A DNA stretch of 64,000 nt from Collimonas humicola (GTDB lineage: Bacteria; Pseudomonadota; Gammaproteobacteria; Burkholderiales; Burkholderiaceae_D), in NCBI RefSeq assembly GCF_018304945.1, contig NZ_JAGQEE010000001.1, positions 1,612,001-1,676,000 on the forward strand, written 5' to 3'. The translations under genes and the position numbers were made by a program. A model generated the notes under the pieces. That model ran no database searches, was not told the DNA's origin, and saw only the letters and a program-made list of their open reading frames with translations. The stretch's first letter is position 1. Each line of letters begins with the position of its first letter. Positions 29,434 through 37,756 of the stretch are shown here, one piece after another.

Positions 29434-31016
29434 TTCCTATCGATGAAGTCGTCGCCCTGTCGCGCCTGCAGTTCGCTGCGACCGCGATGTTCCATTTCCT
29501 GTTCGTGCCGCTCACCCTCGGGCTGGCGTGGATCCTGGTCATCATGGAGTCGGTCTATGTCATGACCGGCAGCCCGATCTACAAGGACATGACACGCTTC
29601 TGGGGCAAGCTGTTCGGCATCAACTTCGCCATGGGAATCGCCACCGGCATCACCCTGGAATTCCAGTTCGGCACCAACTGGTCGTATTACTCGCACTATG
29701 TCGGCGACATCTTCGGCACGCCGCTGGCGATCGAAGGGATGATGGCCTTCTTCCTCGAATCGACCTTCGTCGGCCTGTTCTTCTTCGGCTGGGATCGCCT
29801 GTCGCGGGTCCAGCATCTGCTGGTCACCTTCCTGGTGGCGTTCGGCTCCAGCCTGTCGGCCCTGTGGATCCTGATCGCCAACGGCTGGATGAACAATCCG
29901 GTCGGCGCCGAGTTCAACTATGAAACCATGCGCATGGAATTGACCAGCATCATCGACGTCATCTTCAATCCGGTGGCGCAGGTGAAGTTCGTGCACACCC
30001 TGTCCGCAGGCTATGTCGCCGCCTCGATGTTCGTGCTGGGCATCTCCGCTTTTTATCTGCTGCGCGGCCGCGACACCGCCTTCGCCCTGCGCTCGTTTGC
30101 GATCGCAGCCGGCTTCGGCCTGGCTTCGGTCCTGTCGGTGATCGTGCTGGGCGACGAATCCGGCTATACCGCGGGTGAAGTGAACAAGGTCAAGATGGCG
30201 GCGATGGAAGCCGAATGGCATACCGAGCCGGCGCCGGCCGGCATCACCGTGGTCGGCTGGCCGAACGAGAAAGAACAGCGCACCGACTATGCCGTCAAGA
30301 TCCCGTACGTGCTGGGCCTGATCGGCACCCGCTCGGCCGACAAGCAGATCACCGGCATCCAGGACCTGAAGAAAGAGCATGAAGTGCGCATCCGCAACGG
30401 CATGCTGGCCTACGCCGCCCTGACCCGCCTGAAAGGCGGCGACAAGTCGCCCGAGGCGGTGGCCGCCTTCGACAAGCTGAAAGACGATCTCGGCTATGGC
30501 TTGCTGCTGAAGAAGTACACGCCGAACGTGGTCGACGCCACGCCGGAACAGATCGCCATGGCAGTCAACGACACTTTCCCGAAGATTGCGCCGATGTTCT
30601 GGTCGTTCCGGCTGATGGTCGGGCTGGGCATGCTGTTCCTGTTCATCTTCTCATGCTCGTTCTACTTCCTGATCCGCAAGCAGCTGGCCAAGCAGCGCTG
30701 GCTGCTGCGCCTGGCGGTGTACAGCATCCCGCTGCCGTGGGTAGCCATCGAGCTGGGCTGGCTGCTGGCCGAGTACGGCCGCCAGCCATGGACCATCTCG
30801 GGCGTGCTGCCGACCCACCTGTCGGCCTCCACCCTGCAGCCTGGCAGCCTCTACTTCAGCCTGGCCGGCTTCCTCGGCTTCTATGGCTTCCTGTTCATCA
30901 TTGAAATGATACTGATGGTCAAATACGCCCGCCGCGGGCCGAGCAGCCTGCATACCGGCAAGTACCACTGGGAACGCCTGGAAGCATCCACAATGGCCTC
31001 GAACGCCAAGGCATAA
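29430..31016 (+). CDS. cydA: Cytochrome bd ubiquinol oxidase subunit I
   Basis: A 528-residue inner-membrane subunit of the high-affinity quinol oxidase. Seen: SRLQFAATAMFHFLFVPLTLG with His22 as the b595 ligand, GIATGITLEFQFGTNW with the heme-region Glu, a quinol-binding Q-loop around 240-330, and GWLLAEYGRQPW near the C-terminal side. It starts inside cydP by the overlapping ATGA. Cytochrome bd supports growth at low oxygen and resists nitric oxide, cyanide and sulfide; the latter is family knowledge. Confidence 0.97.
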   Translation: MIPIDEVVALSRLQFAATAMFHFLFVPLTLGLAWILVIMESVYVMTGSPIYKDMTRFWGKLFGINFAMGIATGITLEFQFGTNWSYYSHYVGDIFGTPLAIEGMMAFFLESTFVGLFFFGWDRLSRVQHLLVTFLVAFGSSLSALWILIANGWMNNPVGAEFNYETMRMELTSIIDVIFNPVAQVKFVHTLSAGYVAASMFVLGISAFYLLRGRDTAFALRSFAIAAGFGLASVLSVIVLGDESGYTAGEVNKVKMAAMEAEWHTEPAPAGITVVGWPNEKEQRTDYAVKIPYVLGLIGTRSADKQITGIQDLKKEHEVRIRNGMLAYAALTRLKGGDKSPEAVAAFDKLKDDLGYGLLLKKYTPNVVDATPEQIAMAVNDTFPKIAPMFWSFRLMVGLGMLFLFIFSCSFYFLIRKQLAKQRWLLRLAVYSIPLPWVAIELGWLLAEYGRQPWTISGVLPTHLSASTLQPGSLYFSLAGFLGFYGFLFIIEMILMVKYARRGPSSLHTGKYHWERLEASTMASNAKA

Positions 31017-31028
31017 GGAGAAATCGCA

Positions 31029-32168
31029 ATGTTTGACTATGAAACCTTGAAAGTAATCTGGTGGGGCTTTGTCGGCGTACTGCTGATCGGCTTCGCCCTG
31101 ACTGACGGCTTCGATTTCGGGGTCGGCATGATGCTGCCCTTTATCGGCAAGACCGACAGCGAACGCCGGGTCGTCATCAATTCAATAGGCAGCACGTGGG
31201 AAGGCAACCAGACCTGGTTCATCGTCGCCGGCGGCGCCATTTTCGCGGCCTGGCCGCTGGTCTACGGCGCTGCGTTCTCGGGCTTCTATGTCGCCTTGAT
31301 GCTGCTGCTGTTCTCGCTGTTCTTCCGGCCGGTCGGCTTCGATTACCGCAGCAAGGTCGCCGACACGCGCTGGCGCAATGCCTGGGACTGGGGCCTGTTC
31401 GCCGGCGGGTTCGTGCCGCCGCTGATTTTCGGCGTCGCCTTCGGCAACCTGTTCCTCGGCGTGCCTTTCCATTACGACGACACCATGCGGGTGGAATACA
31501 CCGGCAATTTCTTCCAGCTGCTCAATCCCTTCGGCTTGCTGGCCGGCCTGCTGAGCGTGGCCATGCTGCTGATGCACGGCGCCGCTTACCTGCAGGTCAA
31601 GACCGATGCCCTGATCGCCCAGCGTGCGCGCGGCGTCGCCAAGGTAGCCGGACTGGCGACGGTGCTGCTGTTCGTGGCCGGCGGTTTCTGGGTGGCCTTC
31701 GGCATCCACGGCTATCGCGTCACCGCCATGCCGGACGCCAACGGCGCCTTCATGCCTATCGTCAAGACCGTCGCTACTGCCAACGGCGCCTGGTTCGACA
31801 ACTATGCGCGCTGGCCTGCGATCTGGGCCCTGCCTGGCATCGCCGTCGCCGGCGCTTTGCTGTGCGTGCTGTTCAGCGCCGCCAACAAGGCCATGGCCGC
31901 CTTCCTCTCAAGCGGCTTTTGCGTCACCGCCATCATCCTCACCGCCGGCGCCTCGCTGTTCCCGTTCATCATGCCGTCTTCGCTCGACCCCAACAGCAGC
32001 CTGACGATCTGGGATGCTGTATCCAGCCACAAGACGCTGGGCATCATGTTCTGGGTAGTGGTCGTCATGCTGCCGGTCATCATGCTGTATACAAGCTGGG
32101 TGTACCGGGTCATGCGCGGCAAGGTCACGCTCAAGCATATCGAAGACAACCAGCACACTGCTTACTGA
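31029..32168 (+). CDS. cydB: Cytochrome bd ubiquinol oxidase subunit II
   Basis: A 379-residue polytopic membrane protein starting [34 protein letters not shown]-like, the standard CydB opening with the conserved [31 protein letters not shown] follows. AAGGAG lies 8 bases before the ATG and 12 bases separate it from cydA. Forms the heterodimer with CydA. Confidence 0.97.
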   Translation: MFDYETLKVIWWGFVGVLLIGFALTDGFDFGVGMMLPFIGKTDSERRVVINSIGSTWEGNQTWFIVAGGAIFAAWPLVYGAAFSGFYVALMLLLFSLFFRPVGFDYRSKVADTRWRNAWDWGLFAGGFVPPLIFGVAFGNLFLGVPFHYDDTMRVEYTGNFFQLLNPFGLLAGLLSVAMLLMHGAAYLQVKTDALIAQRARGVAKVAGLATVLLFVAGGFWVAFGIHGYRVTAMPDANGAFMPIVKTVATANGAWFDNYARWPAIWALPGIAVAGALLCVLFSAANKAMAAFLSSGFCVTAIILTAGASLFPFIMPSSLDPNSSLTIWDAVSSHKTLGIMFWVVVVMLPVIMLYTSWVYRVMRGKVTLKHIEDNQHTAY

Positions 32169-32189
32169 GCACACAGACAGGAGAAGATT

Positions 32190-32363
32190 ATGTGGTATTT
32201 CGCATGGATATTAGGCGTCGGCCTGGCGCTGGCCTTCGGCATCATCAACGTCATGTGGCTGGAGGCCAACTACGCCTTCGGCAGCCGCGACGAAGAAACC
32301 ACGCGGGAGCGCTTTGAAAGCGCTGCGGCCGAGCATGAACAAGCACGGGGACGCAAGAAATGA
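32190..32363 (+). CDS. cydX: Cytochrome bd oxidase small subunit CydX
   Basis: A 57-residue protein beginning MWYFAWILGVGLALAFGI, then NVMWLEANYAFG: one membrane helix followed by a charged tail. The MWYFxWILG start and LExxYAF block are the CydX signature. GGAGAAG stands just upstream of the ATG. CydX stabilises the heme site of the CydAB oxidase. The charged C-terminal tail (about 25 residues) is longer than in the 37-residue E. coli protein. It overlaps the next gene by 4 bases. Confidence 0.93.
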   Translation: MWYFAWILGVGLALAFGIINVMWLEANYAFGSRDEETTRERFESAAAEHEQARGRKK

Positions 32364-32878
32364 GCGCCGCCGCCCATGCCGTGGCAAACCTGGTTGCACC
32401 CAGCCCGGATTGCGAAACGCTCTTGCCCGGCCATGACTTTGTCGACGCCTATCAGGTGCAGGCCGGCCTGCCGGGACTCCGCGCCAGGCAGGCCGCCGAC
32501 GCCATCATCAAGCATCCGCCGGGCTGGATCAGGCAACTGGTGGCGACCCGCAACTGCGTGGTGAGGCTGTTCCGGCTGCGCACGGTGGATATCGGCGTCG
32601 ACGATCCGCACGCGTCGGAGCAGACGGTTGGCGGCTTTCCGCTGGTGACGCAATCGGAGCGCGAAGTGGTGCTGGGATTTGACGACCGCCATCTGGATTT
32701 CCGCATCAGCATCAGGGTCGCGCCGGACGGCCCGGCAGCGACGCAGGTGACGGTCTCGACCATCGTCAAGACCAACAACCTGGCGGGACGCGCCTATCTG
32801 GCGACGATCATGCCCTTCCATCGGCTGATCGTGCGCCATCTGCTGGAACATGCGCGCTTCCGGCAACATCCTTCCTGA
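32360..32878 (+). CDS. DUF2867-like protein
   Basis: A 172-residue soluble protein resembling the DUF2867 family (FVDAYQVQAG near the start, GGFPLVTQSEREVVLGFDDRHLDFRISI in the middle, a helical tail FHRLIVRHLLEHARF). No catalytic motif or signal peptide is seen. Function unknown. Its ATG overlaps the cydX stop by 4 bases, so it is translationally coupled to the cyd operon; whether it serves the oxidase is open. Confidence 0.65.
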   Translation: MSAAAHAVANLVAPSPDCETLLPGHDFVDAYQVQAGLPGLRARQAADAIIKHPPGWIRQLVATRNCVVRLFRLRTVDIGVDDPHASEQTVGGFPLVTQSEREVVLGFDDRHLDFRISIRVAPDGPAATQVTVSTIVKTNNLAGRAYLATIMPFHRLIVRHLLEHARFRQHPS

Positions 32879-32896
32879 GCGCTACGGGCCAAGCTT

Positions 32897-34807
32897 TCAG
32901 CGCAGGTGCAGTTTGCGGTACACCGTATTGCGCGACACACCCAGGGCCTTGGCGGTAGCGGAAACGTTGCCGCCGCTGGCCTCGAACGCCTGCCTCACAG
33001 CCGTCACAGCCCGATCCTCCAGACTGCCGCTGCCGGCTGCGTTAAGCGCTGCCGGCGGCAACGCCTGCATATCCTCCAGGAAATCGTCAGGCAAGTGCTC
33101 CAGCCGGATCACCCGGTCGGCGCCGGCCATCACCACCGCGGTCCTGAGCAGGTTGCTCAACTGGCGGAAATTGCCCGGCCAGCCGTGGCGATGGAACAGC
33201 GCCATGATCTCTGGCGCAACCGTACAGCAAGGCTCGCCGCCGGGCTCTTCCAGCAGCAGCTTGTTGACGATGGCTTCAAGGTCGGAACGTTCGCGCAAGG
33301 GCGGCAGCTTGACCACCAGCCCGTTCAGGCGATAGTACAAGTCCTCGCGGAACAGGCTGGCGGCAATCAGTTCGCGCAGGTTGCGGTTGGTGGCGCAGAT
33401 CAGCGCCAGGTTGACCGGAATCGACTTGGTGCTGCCCAGCGGCGTCACCATCCGTTCCTGCAGCACGCGCAACAGGCGCGCCTGCAAGGCCAGCGGCATG
33501 TCGCCGATTTCATCCAGGAACAAGGTGCCGCCGTTGGCTTGCAGGATCTTGCCCTGGCCGCCTTTTTTCCGGGCGCCGGTAAATGCTCCCTCTTCGTAGC
33601 CGAACAGCTCCGATTCGATCAGCGTTTCCGGAATCGATGCGCAATTGACGGCGACGAAAGCGCCATGCCGGCGCGGTGAATCGTTGTGGATCGCCTGCGC
33701 CAGCAATTCCTTGCCGGTGCCGGTTTCACCTGTGATCAGCACCGGAATGTCGCGCCCTCTTACCTTGTCCAGCTTGCCGATCAGCGCCGCCATCTGCGGA
33801 TCGCCGGTATTCAGGTAACGCAGGCTGGAGAGACGCGGCGGCGATTTCGACAGCGCCGGCGCGGCGGCATCCGCCGCGGGGCGGACTTCGCTGAAATGCT
33901 GGAACACGCTGTTCGACAGCCGCAGCTCTGCTTTCGCAGATACTCTGACGCCGCTGTGCAGGCAAAGATCAAGCAAGCCAGGCGCCGCCGTTCGATAATG
34001 ATCGAACAGGGTCGATACCGGCAAGCCGAACAGCGAGCTGAAGGTATGCGACTGCAATGCCGTCAGCGGCAAGCCGAGCTGGAACAAGGCGCTGCGGTTG
34101 GCCGACAGGAAGCGCCCGCCCGGCGTAAAGCAGGCGATGCCCTCCATCAGCGTGCCGACGAATTCGGGCCGGCTGTGGAAATGCAGGGCGACCGCATTTT
34201 CAAACGCGGCGGTAAACAGCTGGTTCTCGATCATCTGCGCCGACATCCGCACCAGCGCCATGGTGTGCTTGTGATAGCTGTCGCGGTCGCCGCTGACATC
34301 CAGTACGCCGAGGATCTTGCCTTGGTGGTCGAAGATCGGCGCCGCCGAACAAGTCAGGAAATGGTTGGCCTGCAGATAATGGGCGTCGGCATGCACCGTG
34401 GTCGGCGCCCGCTCCGCCAGCGCGGTGCCGATGGCGTTGGTGCCCTTGCTTTGTTCGGACCAGGCCACGCCCGGATTCAGCGCCACCCGCTCGGCCTTGA
34501 CCAGGAAATCGTCGTCGCCCAGCGCATGCACGATGACGCCGCTGGCATCGGTCAGCAGCACCATGTTGTGGGTATTGATGATCTGCTCGTAGAGCGTTTC
34601 CATGACCGGCAAGGCATGCGTGTACAGTGCGTGGTTCTGCTCCAGCAGCAAGGACAGTGAAGCCGCCCCGAGCGGCCCGATATCGGGCTTGTCCTGCCGC
34701 GCCAGGCCGTAGGCGCTGGAACGCTGGTGCGATTTCTCGATCACGCCGGGGTCGCTGGCCGCCAGCGCGAAGCGCTCGGCCGGCCTGTTGCATGAGAGGT
34801 CACTCAT
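32897..34807 (-). CDS. Sigma-54-dependent enhancer-binding regulator, AcoR type
   Basis: A 636-residue activator of sigma-54 RNA polymerase. N-terminal GAF-like sensor (about 60-205), a second PAS-like stretch (about 210-300), AAA+ domain with Walker A GETGTGKE at 360-367, the sigma-54-contacting GAFTGA at 407-412, and Walker B LFLDEIGD near 429. A Fis-type helix-turn-helix (GGNVSATAKALGVSRNTVYRKL) ends the protein. AGGAG lies about 6 bases before the ATG at 34807. Downstream DUF779 and aldehyde dehydrogenase genes, and the -24/-12 promoter before the latter, make it the likely activator of alcohol or aldehyde oxidation. Confidence 0.93.
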   Translation of the reverse strand: MSDLSCNRPAERFALAASDPGVIEKSHQRSSAYGLARQDKPDIGPLGAASLSLLLEQNHALYTHALPVMETLYEQIINTHNMVLLTDASGVIVHALGDDDFLVKAERVALNPGVAWSEQSKGTNAIGTALAERAPTTVHADAHYLQANHFLTCSAAPIFDHQGKILGVLDVSGDRDSYHKHTMALVRMSAQMIENQLFTAAFENAVALHFHSRPEFVGTLMEGIACFTPGGRFLSANRSALFQLGLPLTALQSHTFSSLFGLPVSTLFDHYRTAAPGLLDLCLHSGVRVSAKAELRLSNSVFQHFSEVRPAADAAAPALSKSPPRLSSLRYLNTGDPQMAALIGKLDKVRGRDIPVLITGETGTGKELLAQAIHNDSPRRHGAFVAVNCASIPETLIESELFGYEEGAFTGARKKGGQGKILQANGGTLFLDEIGDMPLALQARLLRVLQERMVTPLGSTKSIPVNLALICATNRNLRELIAASLFREDLYYRLNGLVVKLPPLRERSDLEAIVNKLLLEEPGGEPCCTVAPEIMALFHRHGWPGNFRQLSNLLRTAVVMAGADRVIRLEHLPDDFLEDMQALPPAALNAAGSGSLEDRAVTAVRQAFEASGGNVSATAKALGVSRNTVYRKLHLR

Positions 34808-35002
34808 CGGGTCTCCTTCGGCCGGCAATGCCCGCCTTTGCGTCGGGCGCTGACGCGCCTCTAGAGGTAATTAACCCTTAGTCTACCTTCGAATGACTAT
34901 CGACGTGATTAAACTGCGACGCACGGCGCAGCATGGTCAAGAGGGATGGAGGAAACTCCTGCCGCTGCGCCAGGCGTACCCCAGCCAACCCGGACAGCAG
35001 CG

Positions 35003-35401
35003 TCAGTTGCTGGACTGGCTGCCCAATAGCAAAGGCGTTTCTGCCACCTTGGCATATTCGTCGTCGCTGAACAAGCGCGAGCGGCTCAGAAACCTGAGGC
35101 CGCTGCCGTTTTCCAGGGAAAACATGCCGCCGTTGCCCTGCACGACATCGATGATCAGCTGAGTATGTTTCCAATATTCAAACTGCTCGGCGCCGATGTA
35201 GAACGGCGCGCCGTCCAGGTCGCCCAGATAGACGTCGGCATCGCCGACCTGGAAATCGCCGAGCGCGTAGCACATGGGCGAACTGCCGTCGCAGCAGCCG
35301 CCCGATTGAAAGAACATCACCGGACCGTGCTTTTGCCTGAGGCTGCGCAACAGCTCGAGTGCGGCGGCGGTGGCGCTGACGCGGGCGATAATCGAGGGCA
35401 T
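35003..35401 (-). CDS. DUF779-domain protein
   Basis: A 132-residue cytoplasmic protein of the DUF779 family, which often accompanies AcoD/ExaC-type aldehyde dehydrogenases. The Cys-rich SGGCCDGSSPMCY motif around 35-48 is the conserved core and could bind a metal. An upstream frame start exists at 35422, but the ATG at 35401 has AAGG 6 bases before it. It lies 238 bases downstream of the dehydrogenase gene, behind a long inverted repeat, on the same strand. Function not established. Confidence 0.85.
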   Translation of the reverse strand: MPSIIARVSATAAALELLRSLRQKHGPVMFFQSGGCCDGSSPMCYALGDFQVGDADVYLGDLDGAPFYIGAEQFEYWKHTQLIIDVVQGNGGMFSLENGSGLRFLSRSRLFSDDEYAKVAETPLLLGSQSSN

Positions 35402-35492
35402 GATTGACCTTGCAGGTAGCAAGCAACTGGTGGCAAAAACGGTCCCGCCTGACGCTTGCCAGGCAGGACCGCAGCGGGTTTAGGCCCCGCCA

Positions 35493-35629
35493 GGAAATAA
35501 CTTGAACATTTGGACGGCCGTAGCTGGCGCGCTGCTGCGTTGCCCACCGCTTGCAGTGCTCGCACTGCAGCGCGTCGGGCGCCTTGCATCGCATTCAGCT
35601 ACGGCCGCCCAAATGCCCAACTTATTCCC
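35493..35629. repeat. 137-bp long inverted repeat (34-bp arms) with internal hairpin
   Basis: The left arm 35493-35526 and right arm 35596-35629 are complementary with about five mismatches over 34 bases; the inner 20 bases (35507-35526 vs 35596-35615) differ at one position. The 69-base loop holds a second perfect hairpin, TGCAGTGC-TC-GCACTGCA. It begins 10 bases after the dehydrogenase stop. It could be a dispersed palindromic element, an mRNA stabiliser or an attenuating hairpin before DUF779. Confidence 0.85.
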
Positions 35630-35639
35630 TAACGGGCCC

Positions 35640-37160
35640 TTAGAAAAAGCCCAAGGCGTCGGGACTGTAGCTGACCAGCAGGTTCTTGGTCTGCTGATAA
35701 TGATCCAGCATCATCTTGTGGTTTTCGCGGCCGATGCCGGATTGCTTGTAGCCGCCGAACGCCGCATGGGCCGGATACAGGTGATAGCAATTGGTCCAGA
35801 CGCGGCCGGCCTGGATCGCGCGGCCCATGCGGAAGGCGCGCGAGCCGTCGCGCGTCCACAGGCCGGCGCCGAGGCCGTACAAGGTGTCGTTGGCCAGCGC
35901 CAGCGCCTCTTCCTCATCCTTGAAGGTGGTTACCGACAGCACCGGGCCGAAGATTTCTTCCTGGAAGATGCGCATCTTGTTGTTGCCTTCAAATACCGTC
36001 GGTTCCACATAGAAGCCGGCATCGAAATCGCCGCCCAGCTGCTTGCGCGTGCCGCCGGTGAGAAGCTTGGCGCCCTCCTGCTTGCCGATGTCGATGTAAG
36101 ACATGATCTTTTCCAGCTGCTCCTGCGACGCCTGGGCGCCGATCATGGTTGCACTGTCGAGCGGATTGCCCTGCTTGATGGCCTTGACCCGCTTCAACGC
36201 GCGCTCCATGAAACGCTCATAGATCGATTCCTGGATCAGCGCGCGCGAAGGACAGGTGCAGACCTCCCCCTGGTTCAGCGCAAACATGGCGAAGCCTTCC
36301 AGGCATTTGTCGAAGAAGGCATCGTCCTGGTCCATCACGTCGGCAAAGAACACGTTCGGCGACTTGCCGCCCAGTTCCAGCGTCACCGGAATGATGTTTT
36401 GCGAGGCATATTGCATGATCAGGCGGCCGGTGGTGGTTTCGCCGGTGAAAGCGATCTTGGCGATGCGCTTGCTGGACGCCAGCGGCTTGCCGGCTTCCAG
36501 GCCGAAACCGTTGACGATATTCAGGACGCCGGGAGGCAGCAGATCTTGCACCAGCTCGATCCAGACCATGATCGAAGCCGGCGTCTGCTCGGCCGGCTTG
36601 ATTACCACGCAATTGCCGGCCGCCAGCGCCGGCGCCAGCTTCCACACCGCCATCAGGATCGGGAAGTTCCAGGGAATGATCTGGCCGACCACGCCCAGCG
36701 GCTCATGGAAATGATAGGCATAGGTCTGCTCGTCGATGGTCGCCACCGAGCCTTCCTGGGCGCGGATGCAGCCGGCAAAATAGCGGAAGTGGTCGATCGC
36801 CAGCGGAATGTCGGCGGCGGTGGTTTCCCGGATCGGCTTGCCGTTGTCGATGGTTTCGGCGATCGCCAGCAATTCCAGGTTGGCTTCCATGCGATCGGCG
36901 ATCTTGTTCAGGATGTTGGCGCGCTCGGCCGGCGAGGTCTTGCCCCAGGCGGTCTTGGCGGCGTGGGCGGCGTCCAGCGCCAGCTCGATGTCTTCCGCGC
37001 TGGAACGGGCGATTTCGCAGAAGGTCTTGCCGATCACCGGACTGACATTCTCGAAATACTCACCCTTGACCGGCGGCACAAACTTGCCGCCGATGAAATT
37101 GTCGTAACGTTGCTTGAATGGATTGCGGGTAGCTAGCTTGCTGATGTCTGCGAGATTCAT
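35640..37160 (-). CDS. NAD-dependent aldehyde dehydrogenase (AcoD/ExaC-like)
   Basis: A 506-residue cytoplasmic dehydrogenase oxidising aldehydes such as acetaldehyde to acids. Catalytic Glu262 in [14 protein letters not shown] and catalytic Cys301 in [11 protein letters not shown] are in place, as is the NAD-binding [11 protein letters not shown]. The length equals that of AcoD/ExaC enzymes. The ATG at 37160 has GAGG 5 bases upstream. A sigma-54 promoter lies 67 bases further upstream, matching the AcoR-like activator encoded nearby. Confidence 0.94.
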   Translation of the reverse strand: MNLADISKLATRNPFKQRYDNFIGGKFVPPVKGEYFENVSPVIGKTFCEIARSSAEDIELALDAAHAAKTAWGKTSPAERANILNKIADRMEANLELLAIAETIDNGKPIRETTAADIPLAIDHFRYFAGCIRAQEGSVATIDEQTYAYHFHEPLGVVGQIIPWNFPILMAVWKLAPALAAGNCVVIKPAEQTPASIMVWIELVQDLLPPGVLNIVNGFGLEAGKPLASSKRIAKIAFTGETTTGRLIMQYASQNIIPVTLELGGKSPNVFFADVMDQDDAFFDKCLEGFAMFALNQGEVCTCPSRALIQESIYERFMERALKRVKAIKQGNPLDSATMIGAQASQEQLEKIMSYIDIGKQEGAKLLTGGTRKQLGGDFDAGFYVEPTVFEGNNKMRIFQEEIFGPVLSVTTFKDEEEALALANDTLYGLGAGLWTRDGSRAFRMGRAIQAGRVWTNCYHLYPAHAAFGGYKQSGIGRENHKMMLDHYQQTKNLLVSYSPDALGFF

Positions 37161-37226
37161 GTCGTCCTCTGTCCTGGTTGGAGTCATTGTCTAGGATGGA
37201 TAGTTACAAACTACACCTGACATGGC

Positions 37227-37241
37227 GCAATGAACGTGCCA
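37227..37241 (-). promoter_or_regulatory. Sigma-54 (-24/-12) promoter of the aldehyde dehydrogenase gene
   Basis: On the minus strand TGGCACG-TTCA-TTGC matches the -24/-12 consensus TGGCACG-N4-TTGC at every defined base, with 10 bases between the invariant GG and GC. It ends 67 bases before the start codon at 37160. Confidence 0.9.
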
Positions 37242-37326
37242 GCAGCCGGCGCATGCCAGGAGCGGCCAAACACCAGGCAAGAGAGGGGGAGATCGGTTTC
37301 GGATGGATGCCTGGACGCCAGGAAGA

Positions 37327-37343
37327 TGTTCAGTTATTGAACA
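37327..37343. promoter_or_regulatory. Enhancer-type dyad 1 (upstream activator site)
   Basis: TGTTCA-GTTAT-TGAACA, a perfect dyad with 6-base arms and 5-base spacer, about 86 bases upstream of the -24 box, the expected distance for an enhancer-binding protein. Confidence 0.65.
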
Positions 37344-37358
37344 GTTGCGCGGCACATC

Positions 37359-37375
37359 TGCTGCGAAATGCAACA
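37359..37375. promoter_or_regulatory. Enhancer-type dyad 2 (upstream activator site)
   Basis: TGCTGC-GAAAT-GCAACA, with 5 of 6 arm bases paired and the same 5-base spacer as dyad 1. Its centre is 32 bases from that of dyad 1, about three helical turns, so both face the same side of DNA. Confidence 0.55.
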
Positions 37376-37415
37376 CAGGGACCGGCCGCCATGCTGCGGC
37401 CGGGAGACACCGGCA

Positions 37416-37658
37416 TCAGGCCGCGCAACTTTCCTGCGGCGCCGCGGCTTCAGCGTGACCGGCTTCATCGGCCGGCGCGCCATCGTCAACGCTGATGGCG
37501 ATAGCGACCTGCTCCAGCTTGGTCACCGCCACATTCAGGGAATCGTTGATCTGCGCCCTGGTATGTTCCGGCATGGTCTCGGCGATCTGCGCCACCGCCC
37601 CTGCCAGGTCGATCACCGCCAGCGTCAGGTTGGCAATCAGGTCGCGCTCATTCGTCAT
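37416..37658 (-). CDS. Small conserved-type hypothetical protein
   Basis: An 80-residue soluble protein, helical and acidic, starting TNERDLIANLTLAVIDLAGAVAQIAE and ending in an Ala-rich tail. No domain is recognised. It lies alone between the aldehyde dehydrogenase promoter and earP. The codon use looks like that of neighbouring genes, which supports a real gene, but function is unknown. Confidence 0.5.
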   Translation of the reverse strand: MTNERDLIANLTLAVIDLAGAVAQIAETMPEHTRAQINDSLNVAVTKLEQVAIAISVDDGAPADEAGHAEAAAPQESCAA

Positions 37659-37756
37659 CTTTTATGGTCCTCATTGTTCTGTGCATGGTCCTGTATCATA
37701 CGGGGCTGGCATTATTACACTAGCCGGCCGGATACGGCACCGCCCGGCGATAAAAA

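Noticed and set aside
35502-37136. A 544-codon open frame on the plus strand
   Set aside because: Antisense to the aldehyde dehydrogenase, with no own ribosome site or motif.
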